Positions 42,600-51,163 of a stretch of 64,000 nt of DNA are shown here, piece by piece. The stretch is from a virus. The stretch spans positions 1 to 64,000 of IMG/VR virus record IMGVR_UViG_3300029957_000007, one strand, 5' to 3'. The first letter of the stretch is position 1; each line of letters opens with the position of its first letter. A program made the position numbers and the translations under genes. Under the pieces are notes generated by a model. That model made no database searches, was not told where the DNA came from, and saw only the letters and a program-made list of their open reading frames with translations.

Positions 42600-43019
42600 A
42601 TGACTGACAAAGCGCAGTTCAAACGCTACGACCCAGATGCGAGTGCGAAAGAGGTGCTGTACGTCAATCCGTACCTTGAAGCTCAATTCGCCAAGCTCAA
42701 AACTGATGATGAGAAACGAGCATTGTTGGAGAAGCTGAAGGACGAGTGCAATGCACAGGTCTTTCGTTTCTTCAGTCGTTTCTACACATTGCAACACTAC
42801 GAAGAAACAGGCACAACATTTCGCCCAGAGACGATGCACACTGAGATGCTCATTGGTGAACCGATCATGGCTGCACCTATCTTAGTCGATCGCATCCTCT
42901 CACTCAAAGGCGACAAAACAAAGCTGAACACCAGAAATGGACGATTAGACTTCGGTGAGCGTGTGAACGACTACGGTTACCTGGAGTTCTACATCTTTTG
43001 GCATGGATTCTGGTCATGA
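42600..43019 (+). CDS. Hypothetical protein
   Basis: 139 aa, start at 42600 (AGAGG upstream). Helical middle, aromatic C-terminus (YGYLEFYIFWHGFWS). Not recognised. Confidence 0.55.
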   Translation: MTDKAQFKRYDPDASAKEVLYVNPYLEAQFAKLKTDDEKRALLEKLKDECNAQVFRFFSRFYTLQHYEETGTTFRPETMHTEMLIGEPIMAAPILVDRILSLKGDKTKLNTRNGRLDFGERVNDYGYLEFYIFWHGFWS

Positions 43020-43210
43020 TCATAGACCAGATCGTAATCGACGACAAGATGCACAACTACACGCAAACAAGCGGTGGTAGCATTGTGCTCCTCGGTACTC
43101 ACAGCGAGGAAGAAGCTGCGATGGTGAAACAGAAGATCAGAACACAGATCAGTACAAAGAAACGCAGGCCAATCGTCACTACAGAGTTTTTTTACGGTCG
43201 AGTTTGGTAG
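43016..43210 (+). CDS. Small hypothetical protein, probably frameshifted at a T7 run
   Basis: 64 aa as read. It ends soon after a run of seven T at 43187-43193. A +1 shift there continues the reading frame to a TGA at 43281-43283 with protein-like sequence (VEFGRRSGKSNDLRDALAYA, then FGIPEEML), and that TGA overlaps the next ATG exactly as is usual in this genome. The intact protein would be about 88 aa. Whether this is a mutation, a sequencing error or programmed slippage cannot be told. Confidence 0.5.
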   Translation: MIIDQIVIDDKMHNYTQTSGGSIVLLGTHSEEEAAMVKQKIRTQISTKKRRPIVTTEFFYGRVW

Positions 43211-43282
43211 GCGATCAGGTAAGAGCAATGACTTACGAGATGCTCTTGCATATGCGTTTGGAATACCAGAGGAGATGCTTTG

Positions 43283-43786
43283 ATGTACAAGCCTGATTGG
43301 GGCTCTCCATTTCGTGATCAGAACAGCGAAGAATATGAGGCTAAGCCGGAATTCGTTCCTCGCCTCTTCACCTTCGACTGGATCATACACCTGAAGAACA
43401 TGCTTTTTGGCTATACGATCAATGCAACACTGAAAACTATCCTCTACAAGAGGAGACAGATGAGCAAGGAAGACGAGCTGAGAGAAAAAGAACGGCTTCT
43501 CGCTGCCGCTTTAAGCACGCAATCAGGCATCAAAAAGATAGGTGATGTGATTCACAAGCATATGGTTGGCGATTGGAAGAAGCTTGAGAGTCCAATACCC
43601 TGTCCTGACTGCAAATCGTTGAACACTGAGCATCGACTCGGACTCATGCAACACTGGTCTGGAGCTGCACATAGATGCCTCGACTGCGGACACTTCCATG
43701 TTGGATTACAGCCGATAAACAGAGGCTTCCTCATCGTAGAGAAGCTGGAAGATCAGAATGTGAAGGTGGACTATGAATACCCATAG
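43283..43786 (+). CDS. Zinc-ribbon hypothetical protein
   Basis: 167 aa from the ATG at 43283. A C-terminal zinc ribbon is formed by CPDC and CLDCGH (about residues 108-138). The N-terminal half is helical with WIIHLKNMLFGY. Not recognised. Confidence 0.6.
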   Translation: MYKPDWGSPFRDQNSEEYEAKPEFVPRLFTFDWIIHLKNMLFGYTINATLKTILYKRRQMSKEDELREKERLLAAALSTQSGIKKIGDVIHKHMVGDWKKLESPIPCPDCKSLNTEHRLGLMQHWSGAAHRCLDCGHFHVGLQPINRGFLIVEKLEDQNVKVDYEYP

Positions 43787-43943
43787 GCATGACCTCCTCA
43801 CACGTGATGGTGAACAGATCTTATCGCACCAATCAGAACCTGCAAACATTATCATCACAGCTCTACCTGGAAAGAGCATGATAGCAAATGTGTACGCCGT
43901 GCCTCACAAAGTAGAGTGGCTACATCTGAGCTTAAGCATATGA
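43773..43943 (+). CDS. Possible 56-residue ORF
   Basis: ATG with AAGGTGG just upstream, starting 14 bases inside the preceding gene and ending on an ATGA overlap. Contains ILSHQSEPANIIITALPGKS. Coupling at both ends makes it plausible; not recognised. Confidence 0.4.
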   Translation: MNTHRHDLLTRDGEQILSHQSEPANIIITALPGKSMIANVYAVPHKVEWLHLSLSI

Positions 43944-44104
43944 GAGCCTTCAACACCAAAGAAGAAGCACTACGCACAAGAGACGGACAGGTAATAGAGA
44001 GGATAGATTATAAGAACAGAGAGATATGGGTGCAGGTAGGGTTCAATGCATTCGGTATATTCGGTAAGAGAGTAGTAGTGCGGACAGATACGTTGTTGCG
44101 CTAG
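43940..44104 (+). CDS. Small hypothetical protein
   Basis: 54 aa from the ATG at 43940 (ATGA overlap); a GTG at 43916 would add eight residues. A small beta-rich chain (VIERIDYKNREIWVQVGFNA). Not recognised. Confidence 0.45.
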   Translation: MRAFNTKEEALRTRDGQVIERIDYKNREIWVQVGFNAFGIFGKRVVVRTDTLLR

Positions 44105-44189
44105 TCGCTCGTTTGCCTTAATTAGCGCTGTAAACGTGTGGAATGTGTGTGTGCAATCAAGACAAGACGATCACTGTAGGCAGGCGTAG

Positions 44190-44225
44190 GCGTTAGGACT
44201 GGGCATTCTAACGTTTTGTTGTTTT
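44190..44225 (+). terminator. Candidate weak rho-independent terminator
   Basis: CGTTAG (44191-44196) pairs with CTAACG (44208-44213) around an 11-base loop, followed by TTTTGTTGTTTT. The stem is short, so efficiency may be low. It lies in the 168-base gap 44105-44272, which otherwise shows no gene. Confidence 0.4.
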
Positions 44226-44272
44226 ACAAGCACTGTACATGGGAAGACCAAGACAACTGGAGCTATACTGAC

Positions 44273-44635
44273 ATGACGGACAAACAACTGAAATTGCAGG
44301 ATGTGAAGGCTCTCGTCTTCCAATGGTTAGACGGTATGAAGTATCGTCGAGCTGATTGGAAGGACTACGTCACATTCGAAGACGAAGTGAAGGGGTTCTT
44401 TAAGATCACACTGTGGACAAACGAGTTCAAGTACACGATCACAGTGTCGGCCGAAAAGAACTACATCGCTTGTTACGCTCAACATCGAAAGATCAGGCCA
44501 GGCGATACGACTCCGAAAGCAAATGATCTACACAGCGGTAAAGTCGAAAAAGCAACATTCGATCAGATCATGCTGGACATCGTCTCTTACGAGCTGGTGA
44601 GCATCTTCAAAAAGCCTAAAGCCGAAGAGGTGTAG
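44273..44635 (+). CDS. Hypothetical protein
   Basis: 120 aa from the ATG at 44273; GGAG is ten bases upstream. A TTG at 44216 is an alternative. Alpha/beta pattern with FKITLWTNEFKYTITVSAEK. Not recognised. Confidence 0.5.
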   Translation: MTDKQLKLQDVKALVFQWLDGMKYRRADWKDYVTFEDEVKGFFKITLWTNEFKYTITVSAEKNYIACYAQHRKIRPGDTTPKANDLHSGKVEKATFDQIMLDIVSYELVSIFKKPKAEEV

Positions 44636-44637
44636 CG

Positions 44638-45087
44638 ATGAGCGACGAGACGAAAGGCGATTTGAACCTGCCTGAGATATTCCACGACATGGACGGATCT
44701 TCACACACAGCGGCGTTCAGTTCAAGACCAAATCTGCAAGAGGAGATCGTTGGGTTTGGTGACACATCGGTAGAAGCGGTAAAGAACTTGCTAGAGCAAT
44801 GCTCACAATCTCTTCAACAAACAGAAATTGCTGCATGCAGAGCTTGGTTGAGGATCAACGCTCCACCTGAAAAGGGTGTGATGACGATCAGCAACATGAT
44901 CAAGCAGCTTGAGTACGTGAAGAATACATACGGCGATGGAAAGGTTGTGTTGGTGTACGATCACTCAAAAGGTGGTGCACCTTCTGACACTCCTGAGAAC
45001 TGCACTCAAGACGAGAACATCTTCTTCTCGAGTGTCGGACAGCCGGACGGATCGTTTGAGTTGTGGCTTCAGAACTTTCCGTACTGA
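44638..45087 (+). CDS. Hypothetical protein
   Basis: 149 aa. Residues about 76-149 (MTISNMIKQLEYVKNTYGD, KVVLVYDHSKGGAP) look like a small phage family that predicts as an alpha/beta accessory protein; I cannot name it. N-terminal half helical. Confidence 0.55.
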   Translation: MSDETKGDLNLPEIFHDMDGSSHTAAFSSRPNLQEEIVGFGDTSVEAVKNLLEQCSQSLQQTEIAACRAWLRINAPPEKGVMTISNMIKQLEYVKNTYGDGKVVLVYDHSKGGAPSDTPENCTQDENIFFSSVGQPDGSFELWLQNFPY

Positions 45088-45088
45088 C

Positions 45089-45385
45089 ATGTCTGTACTT
45101 CTTCTTTTCATCCTCATCGGATTCATCGCTGGTTTTGTCGTTGGAGCGATACACGAAAGACGTGATGCTAGAGAGCGTAGCAGAGCGGTGTACCCACACG
45201 ACATATTTCCAGTTGGGAGCATGACGACGCTCAAACAGCTAGAAGACGACATGAAAGCAGAGCGAGAAACACACAAGCCATGCGGTTGTTTACGCAATGG
45301 TGAATGCATTCATGTAGGCAGGCCTAAGCACAAACAAGCTTCTGCTCATGAGATCTTCAAAGCACTCGGTGGCAAAGACATGTAG
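45089..45385 (+). CDS. Small membrane protein
   Basis: 98 aa from the ATG at 45089. One N-terminal membrane segment (VLLLFILIGFIAGFVVGAI, residues 3-21) followed by a charged tail containing CGCLRNGEC. Topology would put the tail in the cytoplasm or periplasm; unknown. It precedes another tiny membrane gene. Confidence 0.55.
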   Translation: MSVLLLFILIGFIAGFVVGAIHERRDARERSRAVYPHDIFPVGSMTTLKQLEDDMKAERETHKPCGCLRNGECIHVGRPKHKQASAHEIFKALGGKDM

Positions 45386-45394
45386 GAGGCGGCA

Positions 45395-45508
45395 GTGTAC
45401 AGCATTGAAGTTGTACATGCAATGAGGCTTGGTTTCGTTTTAGGCTTCATCGCTGGAGCACTGCTGATCGGATTCATCTGGTTTGTGAGATCTGACCCGG
45501 AAAACTAA
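45395..45508 (+). CDS. 37-residue membrane protein (GTG start)
   Basis: AGGAGG sits seven bases before the GTG. The chain is almost one membrane helix (LGFVLGFIAGALLIGFIWFV) ending SDPEN. With the upstream 98-aa protein it may form a small membrane pair; a lysis or superinfection role is only a guess. Confidence 0.55.
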   Translation: MYSIEVVHAMRLGFVLGFIAGALLIGFIWFVRSDPEN

Positions 45509-45534
45509 ACGCACCACTGACTAAGGAGAACGAC

Positions 45535-45972
45535 ATGAAAATCGGAGAGCTGCCAAAGACGCTGGAAGACAAGAGGAAATGGTTTGAGCATTACACACGA
45601 GTCGATGTGATCGCTCACATCCTCAACAACGAACGCTGCACCACGTTCGACGACATCACGAAAGACGAGCTGATGACGCTCTTCCTCGCCAAATGTGCAA
45701 TGGCGGCAGAGGATCAAGATCTCCTCACTAAGATGACGACCAGCAACAACGCCAATGCTAAGAACTTTGAAGCATCGCAAAGAGAAGTAAGAAACATGCA
45801 CCAAAGAATTGCTGATGCTCAAGATCTTTGCAAGTCGCAAGCAGTATTGCAAAGTGAGAACATGTTCCTGCGTGGCTTGGTGGAGAAGCTGACAGACAGA
45901 GAATTTAGCTTCGAGGACAGCGGCCTCAAGTTCAAGCTTGGTAGCAACGACAAGAAAGTGGAGCCGTCGTGA
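45535..45972 (+). CDS. Hypothetical protein
   Basis: 145 aa, AAGGAG upstream. Helical with a coiled coil at about 75-120. Not recognised. Confidence 0.55.
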   Translation: MKIGELPKTLEDKRKWFEHYTRVDVIAHILNNERCTTFDDITKDELMTLFLAKCAMAAEDQDLLTKMTTSNNANAKNFEASQREVRNMHQRIADAQDLCKSQAVLQSENMFLRGLVEKLTDREFSFEDSGLKFKLGSNDKKVEPS

Positions 45973-46427
45973 TAAGGCTGCTGAGCGACTTGCTTTGGAC
46001 ATACCGCTTCCAACGCTTTGCGACAGAGCGCATCATTCATACGTTGGAACAGAGCCACACGTTAGAAAGCTTTGAAACTTCGAAGGAAAAGGCGGTGCGT
46101 GTTGCATCAGCACTGCAAACGCAAACAGGTTGCTATATGCTGTTGAACAAGATGTTGATGCCTTATCATTTTTACAACAGCGAACACCGCAAGATCGAGA
46201 GACGTGAGACGTACCTCGAAACGACGCTTGGTTGGTGGATCGTGTTGTACCGTATCAACAACTGGAAGCGTGATAACGAATGTGCATGGCAATGCATCTT
46301 CCTTCCAACACGCAAAGAGGAAGACCTTGACGAATCTGCACAACAAGCAGTAGAACAGATCAGAACTGCAGCGCAGATACAACGTGAAGCTGAAGCCTTT
46401 CACACACCATCGAAAGCAGGTGGATGA
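45969..46427 (+). CDS. Hypothetical protein (GTG start)
   Basis: 152 aa, GTGA overlap with the previous stop. Basic, helical, with paired Trp residues (TLGWWIVLYRINNWKRDN). Not recognised. Confidence 0.5.
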   Translation: MIRLLSDLLWTYRFQRFATERIIHTLEQSHTLESFETSKEKAVRVASALQTQTGCYMLLNKMLMPYHFYNSEHRKIERRETYLETTLGWWIVLYRINNWKRDNECAWQCIFLPTRKEEDLDESAQQAVEQIRTAAQIQREAEAFHTPSKAGG

Positions 46428-46834
46428 TGAGCATCCTTGACACATTACAACAAGAGCTCAACGAACTGCCTAAGATCGGTACTGACGAGCAATGGGCAGA
46501 ATTCGTTAGACAGAAGATAAGAAGCTGGAAACGTGAATTCGTTAGCAACAGACTGCACGATGTGTTGTCAAACGAATTCGGAAAGATCGAGAAAGAGCGA
46601 GAGCCGGTAGATGAGATGATCATCTCTCCTTTTGCAACATCGGTGTTCAGAGAATTTGACATGCTTGATCCTCACTCGATGGAAGCAATGCAAGAGGTGA
46701 GGAAGACAGGCATCCTCGGTAAGTTCTGGCAAGCACTGTTGAAGGTAGATGATAAGATGTCGAGAACTGAGATCAAGTTAGTTGGAAGAAAAGGAACGGT
46801 GAGGATTGTGAACATCGCTGAGTTCATGCAGTGA
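46424..46834 (+). CDS. Hypothetical protein
   Basis: 136 aa, GGTGG upstream, ATGATG at the start. Helical N-terminus, beta-rich C-terminus (TEIKLVGRKGTVRIVNI). Not recognised. Confidence 0.5.
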   Translation: MMSILDTLQQELNELPKIGTDEQWAEFVRQKIRSWKREFVSNRLHDVLSNEFGKIEKEREPVDEMIISPFATSVFREFDMLDPHSMEAMQEVRKTGILGKFWQALLKVDDKMSRTEIKLVGRKGTVRIVNIAEFMQ

Positions 46835-47061
46835 TGGGCACTCTGCGAGTTCAAACAAGCAAGCCGATTGATGGGACAACAAAATGGATAGGTTTACCCG
46901 TCAGTCGCAACTTCAAAGAACGCATTGGGACAGTGGTTGCAGAGTCAGGCGACACATTGACGCTGGAGATCACAGACGCAGCGGTCATCAAAGAGATGGA
47001 AGCGAATGTGAAGATCAGCATGGGGACATCGTTTGACATCACTACTTCTCAGAGGCAGTGA
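46834..47061 (+). CDS. Small hypothetical protein
   Basis: 75 aa, TGATG coupling. Beta-rich (GTVVAESGDTLTLEITDAAV), perhaps an SH3/OB-like barrel. Not recognised. Confidence 0.5.
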   Translation: MGTLRVQTSKPIDGTTKWIGLPVSRNFKERIGTVVAESGDTLTLEITDAAVIKEMEANVKISMGTSFDITTSQRQ

Positions 47062-47159
47062 TGATTTCAATTGACATCAATCATCAGCACACAGTATTGT
47101 GTTGGTTGAAGATGTTAAGCTGGAATCCACAACCATGTACGTGTAAACAACCCAAATAA
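47061..47159 (+). CDS. Possible 32-residue ORF
   Basis: TGATG coupling to the previous stop. Ends with CTCKQPK; contains HQHTVLCWLKMLSW. Short but well placed. Confidence 0.35.
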   Translation: MISIDINHQHTVLCWLKMLSWNPQPCTCKQPK

Positions 47160-47172
47160 AAGGAGGCTGACA

Positions 47173-47361
47173 ATGCGGTGCTGTGAACTTGGCTCGTGCC
47201 ACAAAGCGGCTGAGTGGAGAGAGAAGAAAACGATCTTTGCTACCAACCACAACAATGCCTACTGTTCAGCTTGCAAAGAAGTCGTGAAGAGCAATGAGGG
47301 CACGACTGATGAGGACTTTGTCGCTATCGGAATGCAATTGGTCCTCGCCAAAGCTGCATAG
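47173..47361 (+). CDS. Small Cys-rich protein
   Basis: 62 aa with AGGAGG upstream. CCELGSCHKAAEW and CSACKE give four or five metal-ligand cysteines and histidines. Likely a zinc microprotein of unknown role. Confidence 0.55.
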   Translation: MRCCELGSCHKAAEWREKKTIFATNHNNAYCSACKEVVKSNEGTTDEDFVAIGMQLVLAKAA

Positions 47362-47370
47362 GAGATATAA

Positions 47371-48573
47371 ATGAAAAAGTATACGCTAGTAATTTTGTTC
47401 ATGCTGCTCACAACTTGTTTGTATGCAGCGAGTCCTTTGAATGGTGTAAGAATTTCAGAATGTTTTATCAATAGAAACACTGGTGCTGGGTACGATCATA
47501 GCTATATTACATTGTTCAATTCTACAACGTATACTGTGAATGTGAGTGGTGGAGCCGTTGAAACTGCTTTCAGTCTTGGTTCATATGTGCATTTGGTAAC
47601 CAACTTAACTGGTTCCATTGCCGCGCATAGCTTCTACTTGATTCAATTCGGGCCAACACTTGCAGGTACGGCATTACCAACACCAGATCTGATTGAAACT
47701 GCAACTTCAACAGGCTGGTCTCACGGGAATGGTCTTAACAGGTATGTCTTGCTTCTTGATACACAGGTTGATTCAGCTTGCGCCGATCCAAACGTTGTCG
47801 ACGCTGTTGGATTTGGATTATCACCTTGTTTTCAAGGTACCGCATCTTCGTACATTGCGAACCTTGGTGCGAACTCGATGCTTCGAACAGATCTGTGTTT
47901 GACTACAAACAACAATACAACAGATTTTTCTTCAATACCGGCGAATCCAAGAAATTCTTCCAGTTCCACGTGGGATTGCTCTGTACCTTCTGCTACACCA
48001 ACATCGACATTCACACCAACACCATCATTTACAGACACGCCACAAGATACAGAAACAGACACACCGACTCCAGTCGACACCGATACAGCTAGTCCCACCG
48101 CCACGCCTACAGAAACACCATCTGTTACGTTGACAGTCACATCAACGTCGACATCAACAGCAACTGCAACACCAAGTCCTACAGCAACATTCAATCCAGC
48201 AACGCAATGTGGGAACGTGACAACGCAGTACAACGTGGTGAAGAACTACTTCTCACATAACGCTTTCAACATTACGATCTTGACACCTGGTGGGACTGCA
48301 TTCGTTCCGCCGTTCAGTGATGCAGTCGCTACGCAATTGAACTACTTCAGGAACTACGGCAACAAGTACTTCATCGTCGACATGAGGAACCACTCATGCT
48401 TCTCCGATGCTGCACTGCTGACTTTCAAGAATGCAGCGAGAGGAAGTCAAACGTTCGTTGCAATCGATTCAACAACCGACGCAGTGTGCTTGAAGCACAT
48501 GAAAGTGTTGAACAGTGGAGTTTGGCAATTCTGTTCAACACCAGACGCATGCAACCATCTGATCATACACTGA
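47371..48573 (+). CDS. Secreted Thr/Pro-rich protein with lamin-tail-like domain
   Basis: 400 aa. A Sec signal peptide (MKKYTLVILFMLLTTCLYA) has a cut expected after about residue 19. Residues about 22-95 read like a lamin-tail (LTD) beta-sandwich: VRISECFINR, HSYITLFNST, VNVSGGAVE and SIAAHSFYLIQFG. Then comes a 70-residue Thr/Pro/Ser linker (about 205-275) and a C-terminal domain of about 125 residues with several cysteines (CGNV, HSCFSD, AVCLKH, QFCSTPDAC). Export and a mucin-like linker are rare in phages. It may act on the host surface or neighbouring cells. Confidence 0.7.
   Translation: MKKYTLVILFMLLTTCLYAASPLNGVRISECFINRNTGAGYDHSYITLFNSTTYTVNVSGGAVETAFSLGSYVHLVTNLTGSIAAHSFYLIQFGPTLAGTALPTPDLIETATSTGWSHGNGLNRYVLLLDTQVDSACADPNVVDAVGFGLSPCFQGTASSYIANLGANSMLRTDLCLTTNNNTTDFSSIPANPRNSSSSTWDCSVPSATPTSTFTPTPSFTDTPQDTETDTPTPVDTDTASPTATPTETPSVTLTVTSTSTSTATATPSPTATFNPATQCGNVTTQYNVVKNYFSHNAFNITILTPGGTAFVPPFSDAVATQLNYFRNYGNKYFIVDMRNHSCFSDAALLTFKNAARGSQTFVAIDSTTDAVCLKHMKVLNSGVWQFCSTPDACNHLIIH
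47986..48195 (+). repeat. ACA/CCA-rich repeats coding for TP linker
   Basis: Imperfect ACACCAACA/CAACATCGAC-type repeats encode the Thr/Pro/Ser linker. The same kind of repeat is found in the other secreted protein gene at 59180-59440. Confidence 0.65.
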
Positions 48574-48584
48574 CGAGGAACCAC

Positions 48585-49238
48585 ATGCAGTATCCTGGCA
48601 AACTGACAAAGAAAAAGGCAGAAGAGCTTCGCATAGAAGAAGAGATCAAGCTGCGAGTGAAACAGCAATGGCACTGGAACATGGTGGTCGCCGTTCTTGT
48701 CGCCGTGTTGTTCATCGGCTTGATCATGCTGAAGAGCAATCAAGTCGATGCATATAAACAGGAAGTCAAAGAGCTCAAGCAAGAGGTCGCTGATGCTGAT
48801 GTTCAAAAGCAAGCGGCCGTTGATGCACTCACTGCAAATGAGCTCGCTACGCAAAAGCGAATTGCTCATCACCGCAAGCACAAGCATGTTGCAGTGAAAG
48901 CGAAGTACAAGTTGGAAGACGCACACTTCGACTACATCACTTCTGTCGATCTGAAGCCGATCACCACCACATCGATCACAACACCTGTCGACATGTTCTT
49001 AGTCGTGAGAGTTGAGGAGAACAACGCAGCGGCATGGCCAGTGAAGATCGTGCAGAAAAGTGACAACGTGATGTCGATCAGATGCAAGGTGACGAACGTC
49101 GCTGATGTGCCATCTCGTAAGATCGACAACAAGATGGCGACTGTAGGATTCAGAGCTCAGCCAATCAGAACTGCGAAACAAGGTGAAGCTGCATACAACA
49201 TCATCATCGATGGTACTTACGAACCGGCGGTGCAGTGA
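48585..49238 (+). CDS. Single-span membrane protein with coiled coil
   Basis: 217 aa from the ATG at 48585 (GAGGA upstream). Lys/Glu-rich N-terminus, membrane helix (MVVAVLVAVLFIGLIML, about residues 30-46), coiled coil (about 55-95), then a beta-rich domain. Type II topology would put the C-terminal domain outside the cytoplasm. It might be a spanin-like or envelope-linked protein; not recognised. Confidence 0.6.
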   Translation: MQYPGKLTKKKAEELRIEEEIKLRVKQQWHWNMVVAVLVAVLFIGLIMLKSNQVDAYKQEVKELKQEVADADVQKQAAVDALTANELATQKRIAHHRKHKHVAVKAKYKLEDAHFDYITSVDLKPITTTSITTPVDMFLVVRVEENNAAAWPVKIVQKSDNVMSIRCKVTNVADVPSRKIDNKMATVGFRAQPIRTAKQGEAAYNIIIDGTYEPAVQ

Positions 49239-49987
49239 TGAGCATGAACATTGCACAAGACGTTCGCATCGGCGATCAAGTTGATCTACAACTCAACAAT
49301 GCAACGCTGATGAGCGGCATTGTTCACGACATGGATCCTGACAATATGTCGCTGCTTCTTGGTAGCAAGAAGATCTTGTTCCAAGACATCGTTGGATGGA
49401 CGGTCACATCTCACGTAATGCGTGATGTCTATCAAACGCAGCACCAGGACGATGTGCGCTTTGCTCATAACACAGAACAGCGAATGCTTCGCACAATTGG
49501 CGCATATCTTGCGAATAACGGCTTCACTGTCGAGCAGCTACCCGATGGTTTACCGCATTGGTCTCGTAGTGAGATCATGGAATATGCGTTGATCACGAGC
49601 GTAAGCAAGCATTTCATCGCTGAAGAATTCGCTGATCTATTCGTCAAGAACATGTTGCGACATGGCAAGAGCACAAAAGGCAAGTTCATCACTTTCCGTA
49701 AACGAGTTGGTGTACTGCCAGTGCCACGTGGTTTGAATAAAGAACTCGAACTCATCGCTTACGTGTTGTTCTATAGAGATGAATATCGAGCCGATCACTT
49801 CGAAGTCGGACAAGAAGTTCGAGTGAAGGTTCCGCAATCTATTCAAGTCGGAGATAGATGCTACCTTGAGATCAAGCAAGGTGAGGTGGTAACCATCATG
49901 CAGAAGTTGAACAACGATCAGTACTTCATCAGAACACAAGGCAATCAGAAATGGTCACTGCTTGCCTCACATCTCGAGAGGATATAA
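49238..49987 (+). CDS. Hypothetical protein with small beta barrels at both ends
   Basis: 249 aa, TGATG coupling. N-terminal VRIGDQVDLQLNNATLMSG and C-terminal FEVGQEVRVKVPQSIQVGD look like SH3/KOW-type barrels around a helical middle. Not recognised. Confidence 0.55.
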   Translation: MSMNIAQDVRIGDQVDLQLNNATLMSGIVHDMDPDNMSLLLGSKKILFQDIVGWTVTSHVMRDVYQTQHQDDVRFAHNTEQRMLRTIGAYLANNGFTVEQLPDGLPHWSRSEIMEYALITSVSKHFIAEEFADLFVKNMLRHGKSTKGKFITFRKRVGVLPVPRGLNKELELIAYVLFYRDEYRADHFEVGQEVRVKVPQSIQVGDRCYLEIKQGEVVTIMQKLNNDQYFIRTQGNQKWSLLASHLERI

Positions 49988-49990
49988 GCG

Positions 49991-50311
49991 ATGGAACAGC
50001 CATTCACAGCAGAGCATTTCGTCGATGCAGACAAGAATCCCGCTGGTGGCTTGAGTGAAGCCACAGGCATTCGGATCCAATGGCAACACGGTCCGCTGAA
50101 GGTTGGTGGAGTACAACGCGATCCAAACGGTGCTTTTGTTGAGACTGTTCTGCACATCGCAAAGAACAGGCTGGATTTCTATCAAGGCAGCAAGTTCAAT
50201 TGCGCCGACAACCAAGAGGCGATCGATCACATCCTCAAAGCCATTGAAGCGCTGAATAGACGGACAAAGAACAGAACTGAACGCGGTGTTGAAGGCACTC
50301 ACAAGGTTTAG
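49991..50311 (+). CDS. Acb2/Tad1-type anti-defence nucleotide sponge (probable)
   Basis: 106 aa. Key blocks: ATGIRIQWQHGPL (24-36), NGAFVETVLHIAKNRL (46-61), FYQGSKFNCADNQEAIDHI and the C-terminal ALNRRT ... RGVEGTHKV. From memory these match the Acb2/Tad1 hairpin family (T4 Vs.4 relatives), whose oligomers trap cyclic di- and trinucleotides or gcADPR and so block CBASS or Thoeris. If correct, it protects the phage from host abortive defences. Family call from pattern only; it could be a related protein of other function. Confidence 0.65.
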   Translation: MEQPFTAEHFVDADKNPAGGLSEATGIRIQWQHGPLKVGGVQRDPNGAFVETVLHIAKNRLDFYQGSKFNCADNQEAIDHILKAIEALNRRTKNRTERGVEGTHKV

Positions 50312-50323
50312 AGGTACAACAAC

Positions 50324-50692
50324 ATGATCGATCTCATTGCAATCCTCAAGAACGACGAAGGTGACGTGACACGGCATGGTTGCATCGCTTTAGACCATAA
50401 CGGGTCTGTAGCCATCTTTTCAGACACCAACATGGTGGATGCAATGAGCGCAATGTTCCGTGACACCAAATCGCTGTTTCGTACAAGCAACCGCGATCGA
50501 CATCTTGTTCGTGAAGAGATCTTAACCAACGAACGAGGTGCTTGGCTCTCGGAAATGCGTCGTCAGCTGCCTTCACCTTACTACGGTGGTCCGATCACAA
50601 GCTCTATGTATTCACTCGATCAGATCGAAGGTGAGTATGTAGGCATTGACGGTGAAGACAAAAGCAAGTACACCTACAAGAGGTTCACATGA
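50324..50692 (+). CDS. Hypothetical protein
   Basis: 122 aa, not recognised. N-terminal beta pattern (CIALDHNGSVAIFSD), helical middle. Next to the putative anti-defence gene, so possibly also an accessory host-takeover factor. Confidence 0.5.
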   Translation: MIDLIAILKNDEGDVTRHGCIALDHNGSVAIFSDTNMVDAMSAMFRDTKSLFRTSNRDRHLVREEILTNERGAWLSEMRRQLPSPYYGGPITSSMYSLDQIEGEYVGIDGEDKSKYTYKRFT

Positions 50693-50901
50693 GTGAGGCG
50701 ACAATGGAGCGTGTGATCGTTGTTCGAAGAGCTGAGTTCCACGAAAAGGTCGGTGGAAGATACTACAGCTACTCGACAAACACACGCATCGATGCAAAGA
50801 TCGCTGAGATGTTAAGGGAGTTCATCGCGACAGGGAAGAACAGTGAGCACTTCCTGTTGGTCGATGAACAAGGACTAGAGGTGAAGGACAATGATCGTTA
50901 A
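50689..50901 (+). CDS. Small hypothetical protein
   Basis: 70 aa, ATGA overlap. Basic alpha/beta chain with GGRYYSYSTNTRID. Not recognised. Confidence 0.5.
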   Translation: MSEATMERVIVVRRAEFHEKVGGRYYSYSTNTRIDAKIAEMLREFIATGKNSEHFLLVDEQGLEVKDNDR

Positions 50902-51163
50902 AATCGGAGACAAGAAGTTCGACTCAGAAAAAGAGCCCATCATGATCGAGCTGAGTTTGGAAGAGCGAGATCTGATCGCCAACATGGATCAGGCAGCTAC
51001 CAAGTATTGCAGCTATCCACTTGGCATGGAAGCGAACGATGTTGCCAAGTTCATGGAGATCGAGCTTGGTGAGGAGTTGGAAGAAAAGACGGAGGATCCG
51101 GATGGGAAAGCCGACGATCAAGCAGCAGATGGAACAGCACAAGGAGACGTGCCCAAAGTGTGA
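50891..51163 (+). CDS. Small hypothetical protein with acidic tail
   Basis: 90 aa, GAGGTG upstream. The last 30 residues are Asp/Glu/Gly/Ala-rich and disordered. Not recognised. Confidence 0.5.
   Translation: MIVKIGDKKFDSEKEPIMIELSLEERDLIANMDQAATKYCSYPLGMEANDVAKFMEIELGEELEEKTEDPDGKADDQAADGTAQGDVPKV

Noticed and set aside
43228-43296. Short ATG ORF in the gap after 43210
   Set aside because: The other frame through the same bases reads as the continuation of the upstream gene and ends on the next start; this ORF overlaps that start out of frame.
47986-48195. CRISPR-like array
   Set aside because: The repeats are in-frame coding Thr/Pro repeats of irregular length with no spacers. No CRISPR array was seen anywhere in the window.
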